The notes under the pieces are model-generated. The model had not been told where the DNA came from, did no database searches, and worked only from the letters and a program-made list of their open reading frames with translations. Shown piece after piece: positions 24,538 to 37,252 of a stretch of DNA of 64,000 nucleotides (its first letter is position 1; the number at the start of each line of letters is the position of its first letter). The translations under genes were made by a program, and so were the position numbers. Source of the stretch: Tubulanus polymorphus (lineage: Eukaryota; Nemertea; Palaeonemertea; Tubulaniformes; Tubulanidae); the NCBI RefSeq assembly GCF_964204645.1, contig NC_134034.1, positions 1,424,001 through 1,488,000 on the forward strand, given 5' to 3'.

Positions 24538-24859
<322 letters not shown>

Positions 24860-25560
24860 ATTACACATCTCCGGGTTGCTACTGTACCGAGGCTCAACCG
24901 GACAATGGCGCTGACGTAAACCTATTGTTTGGCCGTGAATTATTCAAACAGCTAATCGATTTTTGTGAAGCCTTTTTTTTTAGATGTCATTTTACTATTC
25001 GCACTCTCAATATCTATATGTATATAAATATTTACCAGAACAATTCAGACGATGATTTAGACATTTTCTGAAGAGCCGACAAGTGCTACTATTTCCTCGT
25101 AACCAGATTGCGCGTCAGATTGCGCGTTCGTGTCTATTTCGAGTGTCGGTTGTGCAAATATGAATGGAGAATAAAAACGGCCCGAAAAATATAAGCACAA
25201 CGATAATAAAAAGAATTGGAATTCAAACTTTTTTTTCAGCATGCAAGATGCATTTAATTAAGTCATCGTGTACTATATATAGTACACAGAGCATTATGGA
25301 AATATCACAATTTTTTCAATCAATGTCCGCTATACGCGAGAAAATCCCACCCGCCAGATGGCGTGACGAGCGTTTAGTCGGATATCAAATTTAAACCGGA
25401 TTTTAAGACTCCCGAATTCATACACTATCACAGGACCCGTCACCAAGTATATATCAAATTCATTTTCTACTCAATGATTGGTTTAGTTTTCATCACAATA
25501 ATCGATTTATTTAAGAGATTAGTTTATTCGATTTTAATTGTGATCCAGAAGAAACACCGA
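24860..25560. other. no gene; one CTCF-like CCAGATGGCG site
   Basis: CCGCCAGATGGCGTGACGAG lies at 25351-25370, close to the words at 41.5 and 28.88 kb. Otherwise unassigned AT-rich sequence. Confidence 0.4.
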
Positions 25561-25563
25561 TTA

Positions 25564-25626
25564 ACAACTAGCGACACCTGGTGGATCCTCGCTTGCCACA
25601 AGCGGAATCTTCGATTGCCGCAGTGT
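25564..25626 (+). repeat. single copy of the 77-bp family
   Basis: CTAGCGACACCTGGTGGATC and TTGCCACAAGCGGAATCTTC match one unit. Confidence 0.85.
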
Positions 25627-25667
25627 AGCGTTGGCATCTACGAAAAATTGTTCGTTTCTATGCGATA

Positions 25668-25725
25668 CTGCTGCTGCTGCTGTTGTTGTTGCTGTTGCTG
25701 TTGTTGCTGCTGTTGCTGTTGTTAC
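25668..25725. repeat. (CTG/TTG)n microsatellite
   Basis: About 58 bp of CTG and TTG triplets. Confidence 0.95.
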
Positions 25726-25956
25726 TGGTTCGATTTAATTACTGTTTAATCACTTAAAACCCGACAAATGTTCGGATTCATCAACGATATTAATGGTGAA
25801 TGAAACGCGCAGCCGAGAGAGAGAGGAGAGAGAGAGGAGAGAGAGAGCGGAGAGTAATGAATGAATGTTTGAATTAACGTGAAAATCACGCGATATATTT
25901 ATTATCCCAGCTCAGATACACGTCGGCTTACTGTGCTAAGACCTTACTCACTCTGG

Positions 25957-26130
25957 CTCCCATTCTCCTGCCTACTGACCTGAGACTCTGAATCCCATTC
26001 TCCTGCCTACTGACCTGAGACTCTGAATCCCATTCTCCTGCCTACTGACCTGAGACTCTGAATCCCATTCTCTTGCCTACTGACCTGAGACTCTGAATCC
26101 CATTCTCCTGCCTACTGACCTGAGACTCTG
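25957..26130. repeat. 35-bp minisatellite, 5 copies
   Basis: Near-identical units of CCCATTCTCCTGCCTACTGA followed by CCTGAGACTCTGAAT. One C-to-T variant lies in the fourth copy. Confidence 0.97.
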
Positions 26131-27110
26131 ACTAACTCCGAGTCATTGTGGTCTGGTTTAGCAATACATATCTTTATAATAAATAGACCCTTGGGCGCCC
26201 TAGGGGAATGGGTGTAGGAAAAAGGGGATGAAATGTTGCAGAGACTGGGGCGGGAGAACGGTGAGAGACGGAGGAGGCAGAGGGTAGGGCAAGAAAAGTC
26301 AGGGTGTGAGTTTGGATTGAGAGTGCCTGCAACACATGACATCAGCGGCCCACCATCCAGTTCAACAGTGTTTTGAGTTAAAATTAGTTCATTTTCGATG
26401 AGTTAACTCTGAGTCAAATCTTAACTCATAACTGTGGAACTGCGTCCTGCAGAGTTTTCAAGGAACGGAAGCCGTACAGAAGCTATACGATTTTCACAGA
26501 CAGCCAGTCAGACAGTCAGTCAGTCAGACAGATTCGAATCATCGATATTGATATAAACACCGGCCAAAAAAACGAAAGATAAGTTAAGATTAATTGAGCC
26601 TGAATAATGCAGTGTTACGGTTACGATGAAAAGCGACGTGCCATGAAAGGGGGCGAGGGAACGGGGGGGTGAACGGAGGAACGGGGTGAGGGGGAGTGGG
26701 CGAGGGGTGAACGGGGGAACGGGGGAACGGGATGAAGGGCCAGAGTGAGTGACTGAACACAACAACTCGATATTAACACTAAAACGTGACGTTGAAACGC
26801 CGTTCTGTTTTAGTATCTCGGCTGCCATAAAGCGAGAAATGATGATAAATGCGTTCCCTCTCTCTCCCCTCTCTCCCGAGAGACCTATATACACCTCGAA
26901 ACTTTCGTTTTCTGCTTGCGGAAATAATGCGAAAAATTCCGGCCAAACCTTGAATTTCGACAGATCGCGCGTCGAGAAATTCTTCCGCATGAAGTTTGAA
27001 ATGCATTTCCTTTCTCTCGACGCAGTCAGTCAGAAAAACCTTGAAATTCATTTCATTTTTAAGAACTGTTGTTTTTAGATATATGTTCTCGTGAAATGAT
27101 CAGCAAAACA
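26131..27110. other. no gene supported; GGGGAACGG minisatellite inside
   Basis: A GC-rich purine stretch at ~26645-26735 repeats GGGGGAACGG-like words. A degenerate 39-bp-family trace (CATAACTGTGGAACTGCG) lies near 26430. Open frames on both strands across 26520-27078 overlap each other and lack homology. Confidence 0.35.
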
Positions 27111-27117
27111 CCAGAAA

Positions 27118-27440
27118 TTTCCATATGACATCATCAAATGACCTACAGAGACAAAGACGTCTTTCTTTATAAATCCCCATATGGCATCATCAAAATATCT
27201 ACGGGTGATAAGATCCCAAGACCTATTCATAGGAAAGATGAAACACTCCATAAATCCCCCTATGACATCATAAAATTTCCTACAAGTGATTTGGTCTATA
27301 AACACTTCCAAAAAAGATGTCTGCCTCCATAAATCCCCCTATGACATCATAAAATTTCCTACAAGTGATTTGGTCCATAAACACTTCCAAAAAAGATGTC
27401 TGCCTCCATAAATCCCCCTATGACATCAAATAAGTAATGA
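27118..27440 (-). repeat. 79-bp family array, inverted
   Basis: Four units with AAATCCCCCTATGACATCAT. The second and third are nearly identical, which suggests local duplication. Confidence 0.93.
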
Positions 27441-27929
27441 TTTGACTTGTAGACCTTTCTATGAAACATGGGTTGCAGGAAAACCAGTGGGCAGTTTGAT
27501 GTCGTCACCGGGGGCATAACCGTAGGGAGAGTTATAGTTGTTAAATTAGTCCCGATAGCGGATGGATACGTGTGTATTGCGGCTAATGATTTAAGGAATA
27601 AATCACGTGTTACAGTCCTCGGCTAATAGCCTCGTTACGGGAGGTCGTACGATATGCATAATCGTAAACGACAAATCGTCAATATACGACGGACGTGGGT
27701 TTACCGCTACTACTGGTCAAACTCAACGGTCATTTACTCCACGAGTACTGCTTAATCCGTACAGTGCTTTATACGTTACCTATAAACGGCGAGTCATTAA
27801 CGCGTTGACTCTTTAGGGAATCCCGCCGAGACTGAAGGGATTCGACCCCTCCCTCATCGATCTCAATTTAGGGGATAAAACCAGTCTCGCTCCTACGTGT
27901 TTGATCTATCGACCCTACAAGAAAGCGTG

Positions 27930-28290
27930 TCCGCCTTTTCCATAAATCACCCTATGACGTCATCAAATTGTCTACTAATGATTCGATCAATAGAAAAAGA
28001 TGGCTGCCTCCATAAACCCTCCTATAACATCATCAAATGGTTAAGTATTGATTTAATCTAAAGCCACTTCTATGAAAGATGTCTCCCTCCATAGATCCCC
28101 TTATGACATCATCAAATTATCTACTAGTGATTTGATCTAACACTTCTAGAAAACATATCTGCATTCCTAAAACCCCATAATGACATCATCAAATTGTCTA
28201 CTAGCGATTTGGTACATAGACATTTCTAGAAAAGATGCTGCCTTCATAAATCCCCTAATGGCAACATGAAATTGTCTACTAGTGATTTGA
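27930..28290 (-). repeat. 79-bp family array, inverted and degenerate
   Basis: Four to five units, e.g. CCTATGACGTCATCAAATTG at the left end and TGACATCATCAAATTATC further on. Confidence 0.9.
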
Positions 28291-29720
28291 TCCGCGACGA
28301 CCCTGAAGATAAGTTTCTCAATAATGAAAGGCTACGATCTCTCGAAACACTTTGTGAAATTCACCCTCGGGTCCCTTGTGGGATTTTGCTTTTCTAGTTT
28401 TCGCGAAAGAAAAAAAAATCCCCGGAATAAATTCCTATTCAGATCGAGAAAAATGATGATAATTATTTCTGTGTAACGCGCGTCCGTGACCCGCGAGGAA
28501 CCGAGCGCCGCGATGTGCACTTCAAGATTACCGAGCGGAAAAATACACGAAACATCACACGACAGCGGATTTCAATGTTTTTGCCTTCATTTGCATACGA
28601 TTTGCATCTAATTTGCATAAGTCGACATGTACAAAGCGAGGTTATCAAAGCGGCGTGTGTCGGTGAGATAAACAGTATACATGATGATGACATGGTAGCG
28701 GTGAGACTTCGAGAAACGCGGGGCAGCGGGTCCTCAGCTGCCGCTGCTGCGGCGGTGCTGCTTGAAAAGAAAAATCATTATCGTCGCTCCGAGATATTTT
28801 GAAGGTTGAACGACAACGAATGTCGACTTTTGAAAACGTGAATTCATTTGAGGACCTCATACCAACCACGAGGTCACCCACCAGATGGCGTGCGTATCAA
28901 TATGATGACTAAATCAAATTTAGTTGATTTGCAATGAACTTTCATCTAGACATCAGAACTAAGGCAAATCGGGTCTCTTGATAACCTCAGGCTTAATGCC
29001 GAGAACATGTGTCAGAAAACCCGTTATCGCTGCTTTGCGGCTATATTTAGATATCATCTTAAACTTCCTATCGCTTTTCACGAACATTCGTGGCTTCCAG
29101 GGGTGAATCTAGGGGTATTCCCCAGGAACTATGGTGTCCAGGCACCGGCTTTTAGTTCATTGATGTGGCCCCTCTTATCATGACAGGCATCGAATCCGAC
29201 GTATTTAATCAAAAAAAAATGTCTTCTAACATCGTGGGATGGCACCCAGCCTACAGCGTGCCTACTTCAACAGAGAAAGCCTTAAACCTTTTTTTACAGG
29301 AGCCAATCCTTCCAATTTGCCTCGGTCTGCCCCCTTGTAACCCGAATCGAAGCTCGTTTAAATTACCCATTTGAAAACTGAGAGCTTTCAATGATAAATC
29401 GAGTAGTTATAGAGATAAAGGGAGGAGAAAACATTAATTGAAAATTGTTTCGTTCTGAATTCACAGACGTCGAGAGTGTAGCGGGTTTCATATCCAGAGG
29501 CTACAAGCGCAGACGAACACAGACGAAAACAAAGATTACTGTTATCCCAAGTCGACAGACTGCAAGTGTGATGAAAAATAAGTTTGAATACCACTTTGTC
29601 AGTTGAAGAGTCTGACTCTGTGGTTTATAGAGTTCCCGTCGACACAAAGTTGGCATTGTTACTAACAACTCACCGTTAGTGGATAGAGGCGGAATTGTTG
29701 TGCACATTGTGAAGGGGTAT
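28291..29720. other. no gene supported
   Basis: Contains a CCACCAGATGGCG site at 28878-28890 and, at ~29098, a CAGGGGTGAATCTAGGGG word that resembles the end of a hAT-type MITE. Short open frames here are unassigned. Confidence 0.35.
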
Positions 29721-29724
29721 TGCC

Positions 29725-30215
29725 TCCATGAAATCCACTATGACGTCACCATCTGACCGTGCCTAGTGATTTCGATCTATAGAAAATACCAGAAAAGATG
29801 GCCGCCGTGATAAAGTGTCTGCTCCATCCCCCTATGACATCATCAAATAACCTACTAGTGATGTAATCTATAGACCCTTTGAGAAAAGATGTCTGCCTCC
29901 ATAAATCCCCCTATGACACCATGAGGTTTACCTACTAGGGATTTCATATGTACAGTCACTTTCAGAAAAGATGGATACATCCTCCAGTATATTTATATGC
30001 ACTTTTCAGAAAAGGTGTCTGCCTCCATGAATCCCCCTATGACATCATCAAATTACCTACCAGAGATTTGATCTATAGACCCTTTTAGGAAAAGATGTAC
30101 GCCTCCATGAACCCCCCTATAACATCATCAAATGATCTAACAGTGATTTGATGTATAGACACTTCTAAGAAAAGGTGTCTGCCTCCATAAATCCCCCTAT
30201 GAAATCACTGACATA
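29725..30215 (-). repeat. 79-bp family array, inverted
   Basis: Six units including CCCCCTATGACATCATCAAA. The third has a C in place of T (GACACCATG), and one is truncated near 29970. Confidence 0.93.
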
Positions 30216-30281
30216 GGAGTGTGTCGGATTTTCTGAGCTCGTATACCGATCAAATTACTAGTAGTCGCCATATGACGTCTT

Positions 30282-30302
30282 GGGGGGGGGGGGGGGGGGG
30301 GG
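30282..30302. repeat. G21 homopolymer run
   Basis: 21 consecutive G. The 139-residue open frame crossing it (30221-30640) has no homology I recognise and gets its Gly run from this homopolymer. Confidence 0.98.
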
Positions 30303-30769
30303 ATTATACGACTTTTTTTCGAATGGAATGTTTGAGAGACCGAGAAGTTATGACCGTCCGTTTTCAGATGTCACCTAATGAAACTGCTCCTCGACACTGT
30401 GGCATGCGAGGTATGCTATCCGCGGCGCGCGCTGGTCAGATCGTAAATAACCCTTATGAGATATACGAAACGTCGATGGTAGAAAAAAATACGGGAAATA
30501 ACTGCGCTCCTAGGCTCCCGCAGCCCCCCCATTGGAGTGCTTTACCAATCCCGTCTACGGGGAATTGGGAAAAAACATATTATCAAATATCTTCGTATGA
30601 GACCGAAAAAAGTCTAAAGGAATTTACTCGAATAGTATAGGCGTAATCAGTCTGTCCATCATTGAGTTTAGAATAGTAGTGTGGTGGTTAATTGGCCGTA
30701 TCAGCTAAACTATGTATCTACTAATAATCATCATAATACCTGGAATACACGTTACATCGCCATTTACAT

Positions 30770-31745
30770 AACCTGAATAACTGGATCCAGACAGAAATGA
30801 AACCCACACAACTGTGGAACTGGATCTAGAGACAAATTAAACCCACGCAACTGTGGAACTGGATTCAGAGTTAAATTAAACCCACACAACTGTGGAACTG
30901 GATTCCGAGTTAAATTAAACCCACACAACTGTGGAACTGGAATCCGAGTTAAATTAAACCCACACAACTGTGGAACTGGGTCCAGAGTCAAATTAAACCC
31001 ACACAACTGTGGAACTGGGTTCAGAGTCATATTAGACCCACGCAACTGTGGAACTGGATCTAGAGACAAATTAAACCCACACAACTGTGGAACTGGATTC
31101 AGAGTTAAATTAAACCCACGCAACTGTGGAACTGGATCCAGAGTCAAATTAAACCCATACAACTGTGGAACTGGATCTAGAGACAAATTAAACCCACACA
31201 ACTGTGGAACTGGATTCAGAGTTAAATTAAACCCACGCAACTGTGGAACTGGATTCAGAGTCAAATTAAACCCACACAACTGTGGAACTGGATTCCGAGT
31301 TAAATTAAACCCACACAACTGTGGAACTGGATTCAGAGTTTAATTAAACCCACACAACTGTGGAACTGGATTCCGAGTTAAATTGGCCACACAACTGTGG
31401 AACTGGATTCCGAGTTAAATTAAACCCACACAACTGTGGAACTGGGTTCAGAGTCATATTAGACCCACACAACTGTGGAACTCGGTCCAGAGTCAAATTG
31501 CACCCACACAACTGTGGAACTCGGTCCAGAGTCAAATTAAACCCACACAACTGTGGAACTGGATTTAGAGTCGAATTATACCAGCACACTGTGGAACTGG
31601 ATCGAGAGTCGAATTAAACCCACACAACTGTGGAACTGGATTCAGAGTCGAATTAACCCCACACAGTGGAACTCGGCTCAGAGTTATATCAGACCCACAC
31701 AGTTAATGTGGAACTGGGTCTAGAGTCGAATTAAACCCACACCCA
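30770..31745 (+). repeat. 39-bp family array, ~24 copies
   Basis: CACACAACTGTGGAACTGGA, TTCAGAGTTAAATTAAACC and variants repeat every 39 bp, decaying toward 31.7 kb. Because 39 is a multiple of three and one minus-strand frame lacks stops, a 184-residue frame with a 13-residue period runs through it. I treat that as a by-product. Confidence 0.97.
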
Positions 31746-32481
31746 AACTCCCACGCTATGCAACTGCTATATCCCCAAATTGACCCATCATTTATGAACG
31801 TACAGTAATTTTCTGTAAAACTTTAAAAAAAACCCACGAAAGCCGCGACAATTTCGTCAGAAATTTCCCTCGCGGCATCGCTACCAAACACAGCCGTATC
31901 ATTTTTATAGCGATTAAGTGAAAAAGAAATGGTCCTACCTTAATTATCGTCAACAACACGGGACGAAGGCGGTGCTTGAGACGCGGTAGAATCTATCGCG
32001 TTTTTAAATCCAAACATGCTGTAATCATCGTCTACGATATGATAATTATGTTATGGTTGTGGTATAGCTATGATGATCGTTTGTATTTGTATCGTACGGT
32101 AATTCTGCTGACGGCCTGCGGCGGCGGTGGCGGGCGAGTTACACTGAGATACACACTCAGATACATTGCCGCCGCTTGCGTTTAGTGTCTGCTCACGCGT
32201 AGCGACCTGCCTCCCGCTTCGAAATATTATTCAATCAGACAATTAGACCGTTATTTCAAAATCTCGGGCACTCGGCCACAAATACTTGACCGTCCCTATT
32301 CGTTCGAAATAGTATTCAATTTGGGATGAGTTAGTCGACTATTTGCGCACAAAGTGAAACCGAATGTCAGTTAGTCGGAAATATAAAATCCGCAACTTCG
32401 GACTTATTTCCGAGATGGCCGACTCTGTGAATTTCTTAAGACCGAGCGCGTTCGATTATTAGGACTGACCAGTTCGCCGTT
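31746..32481. other. no recognisable feature
   Basis: Mixed AT-rich sequence without a supportable gene. Confidence 0.45.
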
Positions 32482-32718
32482 CAGGAGCGGATCTGGGGTC
32501 AGTTTTTTCTCGGAAGGGTGCACCCCCGAAATAGAGCTATCAAATACATCATATTAAAAGGGTACCCCGAATGAAAACTAATCGAAAAACAAAAACTCAT
32601 TTTTGGAAATATAGACAAAAATTATGAATAAGCACTTTAAACAGTTAGATATGTTTCATTGGGCCGTAAAATTTGATTTAGGGGTGCGCATTTCCTGCGT
32701 CTCCCTGGAGCGTCCCTG
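32482..32718. mobile_element. candidate hAT-like MITE (237 bp)
   Basis: It begins CAGGAGCGGATCTGGGG and ends TGGAGCGTCCCTG, an imperfect terminal inverted repeat of the CAGGGGCGGATCCA type common to non-autonomous hAT elements. GGGTGCACCCCC and GGGGTGCGC lie subterminally. No convincing 8-bp target duplication was seen. Confidence 0.4.
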
Positions 32719-33289
32719 CCATGAGTGCATATTCCCTTCGAGCCTATAAACTCAAGGACACATTCCAGCTTCCATTTTCATTATTAGCGCGCAGGGATTT
32801 TCTTCACAACACACTTTCTTTTAAACGGATAGAAAAATGATTCTACGTTGAACAGAAACAGGCAGCCGGCGCGCGCACGGCGAGCTGTGCGGAGAGTCGA
32901 CCGACGATCTCTGACGAGATGATGGTTTTATGCGCGGTCGGGAACTCCTACCGTTCTCAACAGGTATTCGCACGGGATTCTGAGAGCTACCGACTAAAAC
33001 AGATCCTATCTCTCTAAACGCATCAACGATGTTTTTAAAAGTGACTCACTCCTTATACTTTTTGTTTTGTTTTACTCCGCAATATTTTTTTTGTTTTTAC
33101 GCTATGTGATTATTAGGGGGTGTAAAGGGGTTGCGAGGTACGCAGAAATTATGTTCAAGAGTATGAATGAAGCCTGTATGTTTAGAAGTAAAGAGCTCAC
33201 GTTCTACAGATCCACACTTCCACATAGTTCTACAATTCTACAGTACCGCAGTCTCATATTTCTACAGATCACTAAGTTTACATTTTTTT

Positions 33290-33436
33290 CTCAGGGCAAT
33301 CCCCCTATCAGGCTCAGCCCCCGGGGTTTGGCACTGTCCTTCTTATATATGTCTATTTATCTATGCAAATATATCCAAAGAAATTATGTTTATAATCTTG
33401 TACATATTATAAGTAAATAAATCATTCATTCATTCA
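33290..33436 (+). mobile_element. LINE 3' tail with (CATT)n end
   Basis: CCCCGGGGTTTGGCACTGTC is followed by an AT-rich stretch, then TTATAAGTAAATAAATCATT and a CATT microsatellite, the usual layout of CR1/L2-like LINE 3' UTRs. Confidence 0.5.
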
Positions 33437-33565
33437 GTTCCACACTTCCATAGTTCTACATGTCCACACTTCCATAGTTCTACAGGTCCACGGTTCCACA
33501 GTTTTACAGTTCCGCATTTCCATCGTTCCACATATTCACGGGTCTACAGTTCAGTTCTACCTATA
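33437..33565 (-). repeat. degenerate 39-bp-family-like TTCCACA words
   Basis: Many GTTCCACA / GTTCTACA words spaced 8-20 bp. Related words precede the LINE tail at 33205-33260, so the LINE may have inserted into this tract. Confidence 0.4.
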
Positions 33566-34124
33566 TAAAATCGGTTGATTTCTGATGTTCGAACTCTGGA
33601 GTCAAATATAAAAACTAATCGTTCCAAAATCAACACCTAAAATCTAAATCGGAATTGTTCAGGTCTGTTTCAAGCTCGAAGAATAATCAATCAACTTTAG
33701 AATCATATTGAACCGTTAGAAATGAAATCGATTAATTACCAATGATTTAATTTAAGTCTAATTTCAACTGATTTCTTCGCAATCGGATCCGGACACTCCA
33801 TAAGTAAAACCCGTATAGATAACCGTTTGAATCTTGAATTGATAATTAGTTCAAGCTCGTGCACCTGACACTAACGTCTTAAACTGTGTGAACTGGATCT
33901 ATGCTGGTATTTTTACTGGCACCCAAACCCTCAGCTGACCCGCGCGGTATTTTAAGAAAAACTTTATCAAGTTCGTAAACTCTTCTTCGACCCCTCCCGA
34001 AGAGTAGATTCCTGTGAGCTAAAAGCTCGCACAAAATATAGAATACACGTTCGGCTACTCCGGTTAAGTGCCTGCAGTCGAAATCATGGCTGTGACACCT
34101 CTGAAATATGTACATTATAATCAT

Positions 34125-34195
34125 TTTTACCCACTATACACAGATTAAAAGTGTTAAAATCGAGAATTTATTCAATCAAAAATAAATTAAAACAG
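34125..34195 (+). mobile_element. partial third arm of the 34.55-kb foldback element
   Basis: ACAGATTAAAAGTGTTAAAA and GAGAATTTATTCAATC match the arm of the foldback 400 bp away. The flank ACCCACTAT also matches its outer flank. Confidence 0.5.
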
Positions 34196-34550
34196 ACATT
34201 CACGAGGTGTCGATCAGACACCAGGGATCGTTATCTGTTGTCACCGAGGCATATTTTTAATTATACTTTCATTTTGATAACGTTGACCAAAACCCTTCTC
34301 TGAAAACGATTAGAACCCGGTCAACCGTCCTCGACCAACCAATTACATGGCCGTATTTGCCGTTTCTACTTCGTGTCCGAGCTCTGCCAGTTATAGAAAG
34401 AAGCCGGGACGCTCTTAAACCTACGCCTCAACCACTTCGAGCCACGGAGGATTGATACAGAAGCCTGTATTTCATAAGCTATAGTTTTGGTCGGGTGGTC
34501 ACCATTATAGTCATCATTGTGTGTATTATCTGCGACATGAATGTCATTAT

Positions 34551-34711
34551 CTACAGATTAAAATAATTTAAAACCAAGAATTTATTTATTCAATCTAAAA
34601 TATATAGAATACACGACGTAGAAGACTGTTGTATCAAAGTTAACGTCGTGTCTTCTATATATTTAAGATTGAATAAATAAATTCTTGTTTTTAAATTCTT
34701 TTAATCTGTAG
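34551..34711. mobile_element. foldback/MITE-like element, 69-bp arms
   Basis: Arms 34551-34619 and 34643-34711 are reverse complements at 65 of 69 positions, with a 23-nt spacer. The arm begins CTACAGATTAAAA and ends ACACGACGT. No coding capacity. Confidence 0.9.
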
Positions 34712-34789
34712 ATAGTGGGTTTTTATCTAATTATCCGTTCACCACGTTTGAGTGTGGTTACCGTTCGATGAATGTCATTTTTTTACGAA

Positions 34790-35725
34790 TGGTTTCGAAC
34801 GAATAATGATTTTAGGGTGTATGATGTTTCTATGTTTGACCCGGTTCTATAAGTCAGTTAGATCTACGCGTCGAGTAGAACGCGTCGCAACTCCGGTTTC
34901 TAACCTTACACGTGTAGATCATGTTCAAGATGAAAAATCCTTTCAGACCGCGCATCATCAGATAGTTCAGATAGTTCAGTTTTTGATAGTTCTGGTCTAG
35001 AACCAGTTCATTGCTTGTACGACGGAAGGTCACGCTGTTGAAGGCTCTGTGGACTCAATTGTGTACACGAGCATTTCACTATGAATGCAGCATATCATTA
35101 ACAGGATAAACTCTGATTAATTTCTGAATATCCTTCAACCTATTATGACATGGAATTCTTAAGTCACATGCTTGTCCAATTAATAGGATAGGGATACATT
35201 TTCCTACTCGGAAATGCTGTAAAATGCGTCTAACGCGATTTTTCATAGGCGACGTCTTTTAAATTCCTTATTGTCTTCGCCAAGGCTTTTAGATAAAAAT
35301 GCCCCTGAAATGTATATCAAGACCTTCAGAAGTAGATGATAGACCTTGGACCCGCTCTACTGCTTCTGACAGTTCGCGCCCGAGAAATCAATTACTTTTG
35401 ATTATTTTGTAAATTCTCGTCACGATTTTCAGTCGCGTTCGGTCTTTAATTATCGGCCCTAAATCGGATCTTAGCGACAGTAAATCAGATATTTCGCCCC
35501 ACTGACAGCCGGAATGGCTATCAACAAGCTGGTTATTTATTAACGCGAAGGATCTGCCGCCACACGACCGCGGCTCAGTCCCGCTTTTCATATATTTCCC
35601 CTTACACGATATATAAAACATAATTACCGATTTTACACAACACCCCCGGGATTCAGATTATGGAAATACATATTGAACTTTTACAAACGGCACGATCCGC
35701 GAAGAGAGGAAGTTAATTCGTGGTT
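34790..35725. other. no recognisable feature
   Basis: AT-rich sequence with short unassigned open frames only. Confidence 0.45.
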
Positions 35726-35727
35726 AT

Positions 35728-36035
35728 TTGATGATGTCATAGGGGGATTCATGGCGTGAGCTATCCTTATCTAGAAGTGTCTGTAGATCAAATCACTCGA
35801 AGACAATTCGATGATGTCAGAGGGGATTTATGGAGGCAGCCATCTTTCGCCGAAGGGCCTAAACACTAATAGGACTAGTAGGTTATTTGATGATGTCATA
35901 TGGGGATTCGTGGAGTCAGCCATCTTTTCTAGAAGAGTTTAAATAGATCATCACGGGCTGATTTCTGCGGGTAACTATCTTTACTAAAAGGGTCTATTCA
36001 AGTAGTAAGTAATTCGATGACGTCATAGGGGGATT
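35728..36035 (+). repeat. 79-bp family array
   Basis: Four units, e.g. GATGATGTCATAGGGGGATT. The last carries GATGACGTCATAGG, a perfect TGACGTCA octamer. Confidence 0.92.
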
Positions 36036-36676
36036 ATCAATTAAATCTCTTGAAAGGATCAAGGATACTTATCTCCAATGCTGTTGCTAATTAAGGGAAT
36101 TTAATTACAGTTCTGGCGTCGCCAATGAGTGATGAATATCGAAAACCTCGATTGTTGACCTCTAAATGACCTCTAGAGGTTGACCTCCATATGACTTCGC
36201 TTCCGACTCATTTCCGGTAACAGACTTGTGACAGAGATGACAAAAAGGCGACTCGGATTCTTTCGTTCCGAATTATCAATGGAGGCATTGTTTTTTATCA
36301 AGCCCAGGGGGGACCGTTTCGTAAAATTCGTCATCTGAAAATTAGATGCAACTCCCTCTCCCTCTCCCTGCGTCGATCGCTGCGTCATTCAAAAAGTAAG
36401 AGTCACAAAACATGAACGGCTGCAAGGAAGATACCATTCTCTCCCGACGGGAGTTAGGGAAAGTGCTTAATTGACATTCTTTCGACGAAGTGACATTGCG
36501 TACAAGGACAACGCAGCGAAACCCCGGTGCTAACACGCCTCAGGGCTGTTTTATGCGCGCGATTGAAGGTCCCGGGACGCCGATAATGACTCGATGACAA
36601 AAACGTGCGCGCAACCAAAATGAACTTAATGCCGACAATGAGGTATGTATATAGACGAGGAGAAATAACCTGTACG

Positions 36677-36720
36677 CCTGATGATGGCTAACAATTGTTA
36701 GCCGAAACGTCGCTCCTCAA
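36677..36720 (+). repeat. CTGATGAT-stem-CGAAACG module, single copy
   Basis: CTGATGAT is followed by a perfect GGCTAAC/GTTAGCC hairpin (AATT loop) and CGAAACGTC. An outer GAGGAG at 36657 could pair with CTCCTC at 36713. Confidence 0.6.
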
Positions 36721-36804
36721 ATACAATCATTCTGATATAGAATCTTGGCTTCGTGATTGTGGGAATTCTCGCGACGAGCTATGTATATGTTAGCACATCA
36801 GTAC

Positions 36805-36995
36805 ACGCGCCAGTTCCACATTTGCGCGGGTTTCATTTTTTACCCTGGATCCAGTTCCACATTTGCGTGTATTCGATTCAACTCTGGATCCAGTTCCACA
36901 TTTGCGTGTATTCGATTCAACTCTGGATCCAGTTCCACAGTTTGCGAAGGTTTTATTTGACTCTAGACGCGGTTTCACCTACAGTCGTGTGGGTT
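36805..36995 (-). repeat. 39-bp family array, inverted and diverged
   Basis: Four to five units of TGGATCCAGTTCCACATTTG and GTGTATTCGATTCAACTC, here with a TTGCGTG variant in place of TTGTGTG. Confidence 0.92.
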
Positions 36996-37036
36996 TAATA
37001 TTAGATTAATATTACCATGTTCTGCTGATTACGCAC

Positions 37037-37180
37037 TAATTGATTGATTTTATTTTCATAGAACATTGTTTAGTATAATAATATCTTACAAAATACCACA
37101 ATGAACGATGAACTATGAAGGACTCGTCCAGAGCCTGAAGGCTGTAGCTCTGAACTGAGTGGACGAGCCCCGGTGACTAT
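37037..37180 (-). mobile_element. LINE 3' tail, minus strand
   Basis: On the minus strand a CTGGACGAGTCC word leads to TTTTGTAAGATATTATTATA then GAAAATAAAATCAATCAATT, a poly(A)-signal-bearing 3' end with a CAAT microsatellite tail. The opposite side has a GGACGAG/CTCGTCC hairpin. Confidence 0.5.
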
Positions 37181-37252
37181 GAAACTAACGAAATGTAACT
37201 GGAAATATCCAAATTTCACCAAATTGACCAATGTGGTCCGATAAAGGCAGAC

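Noticed and set aside
30221-30640. 139-residue open frame
   Set aside because: Crosses a G21 run and part of the satellite edge, and resembles no family I know.
30764-31318. 184-residue repetitive protein (13-residue period)
   Set aside because: Fully explained by a stop-free 39-bp satellite; no start context, promoter or non-repeat domain.
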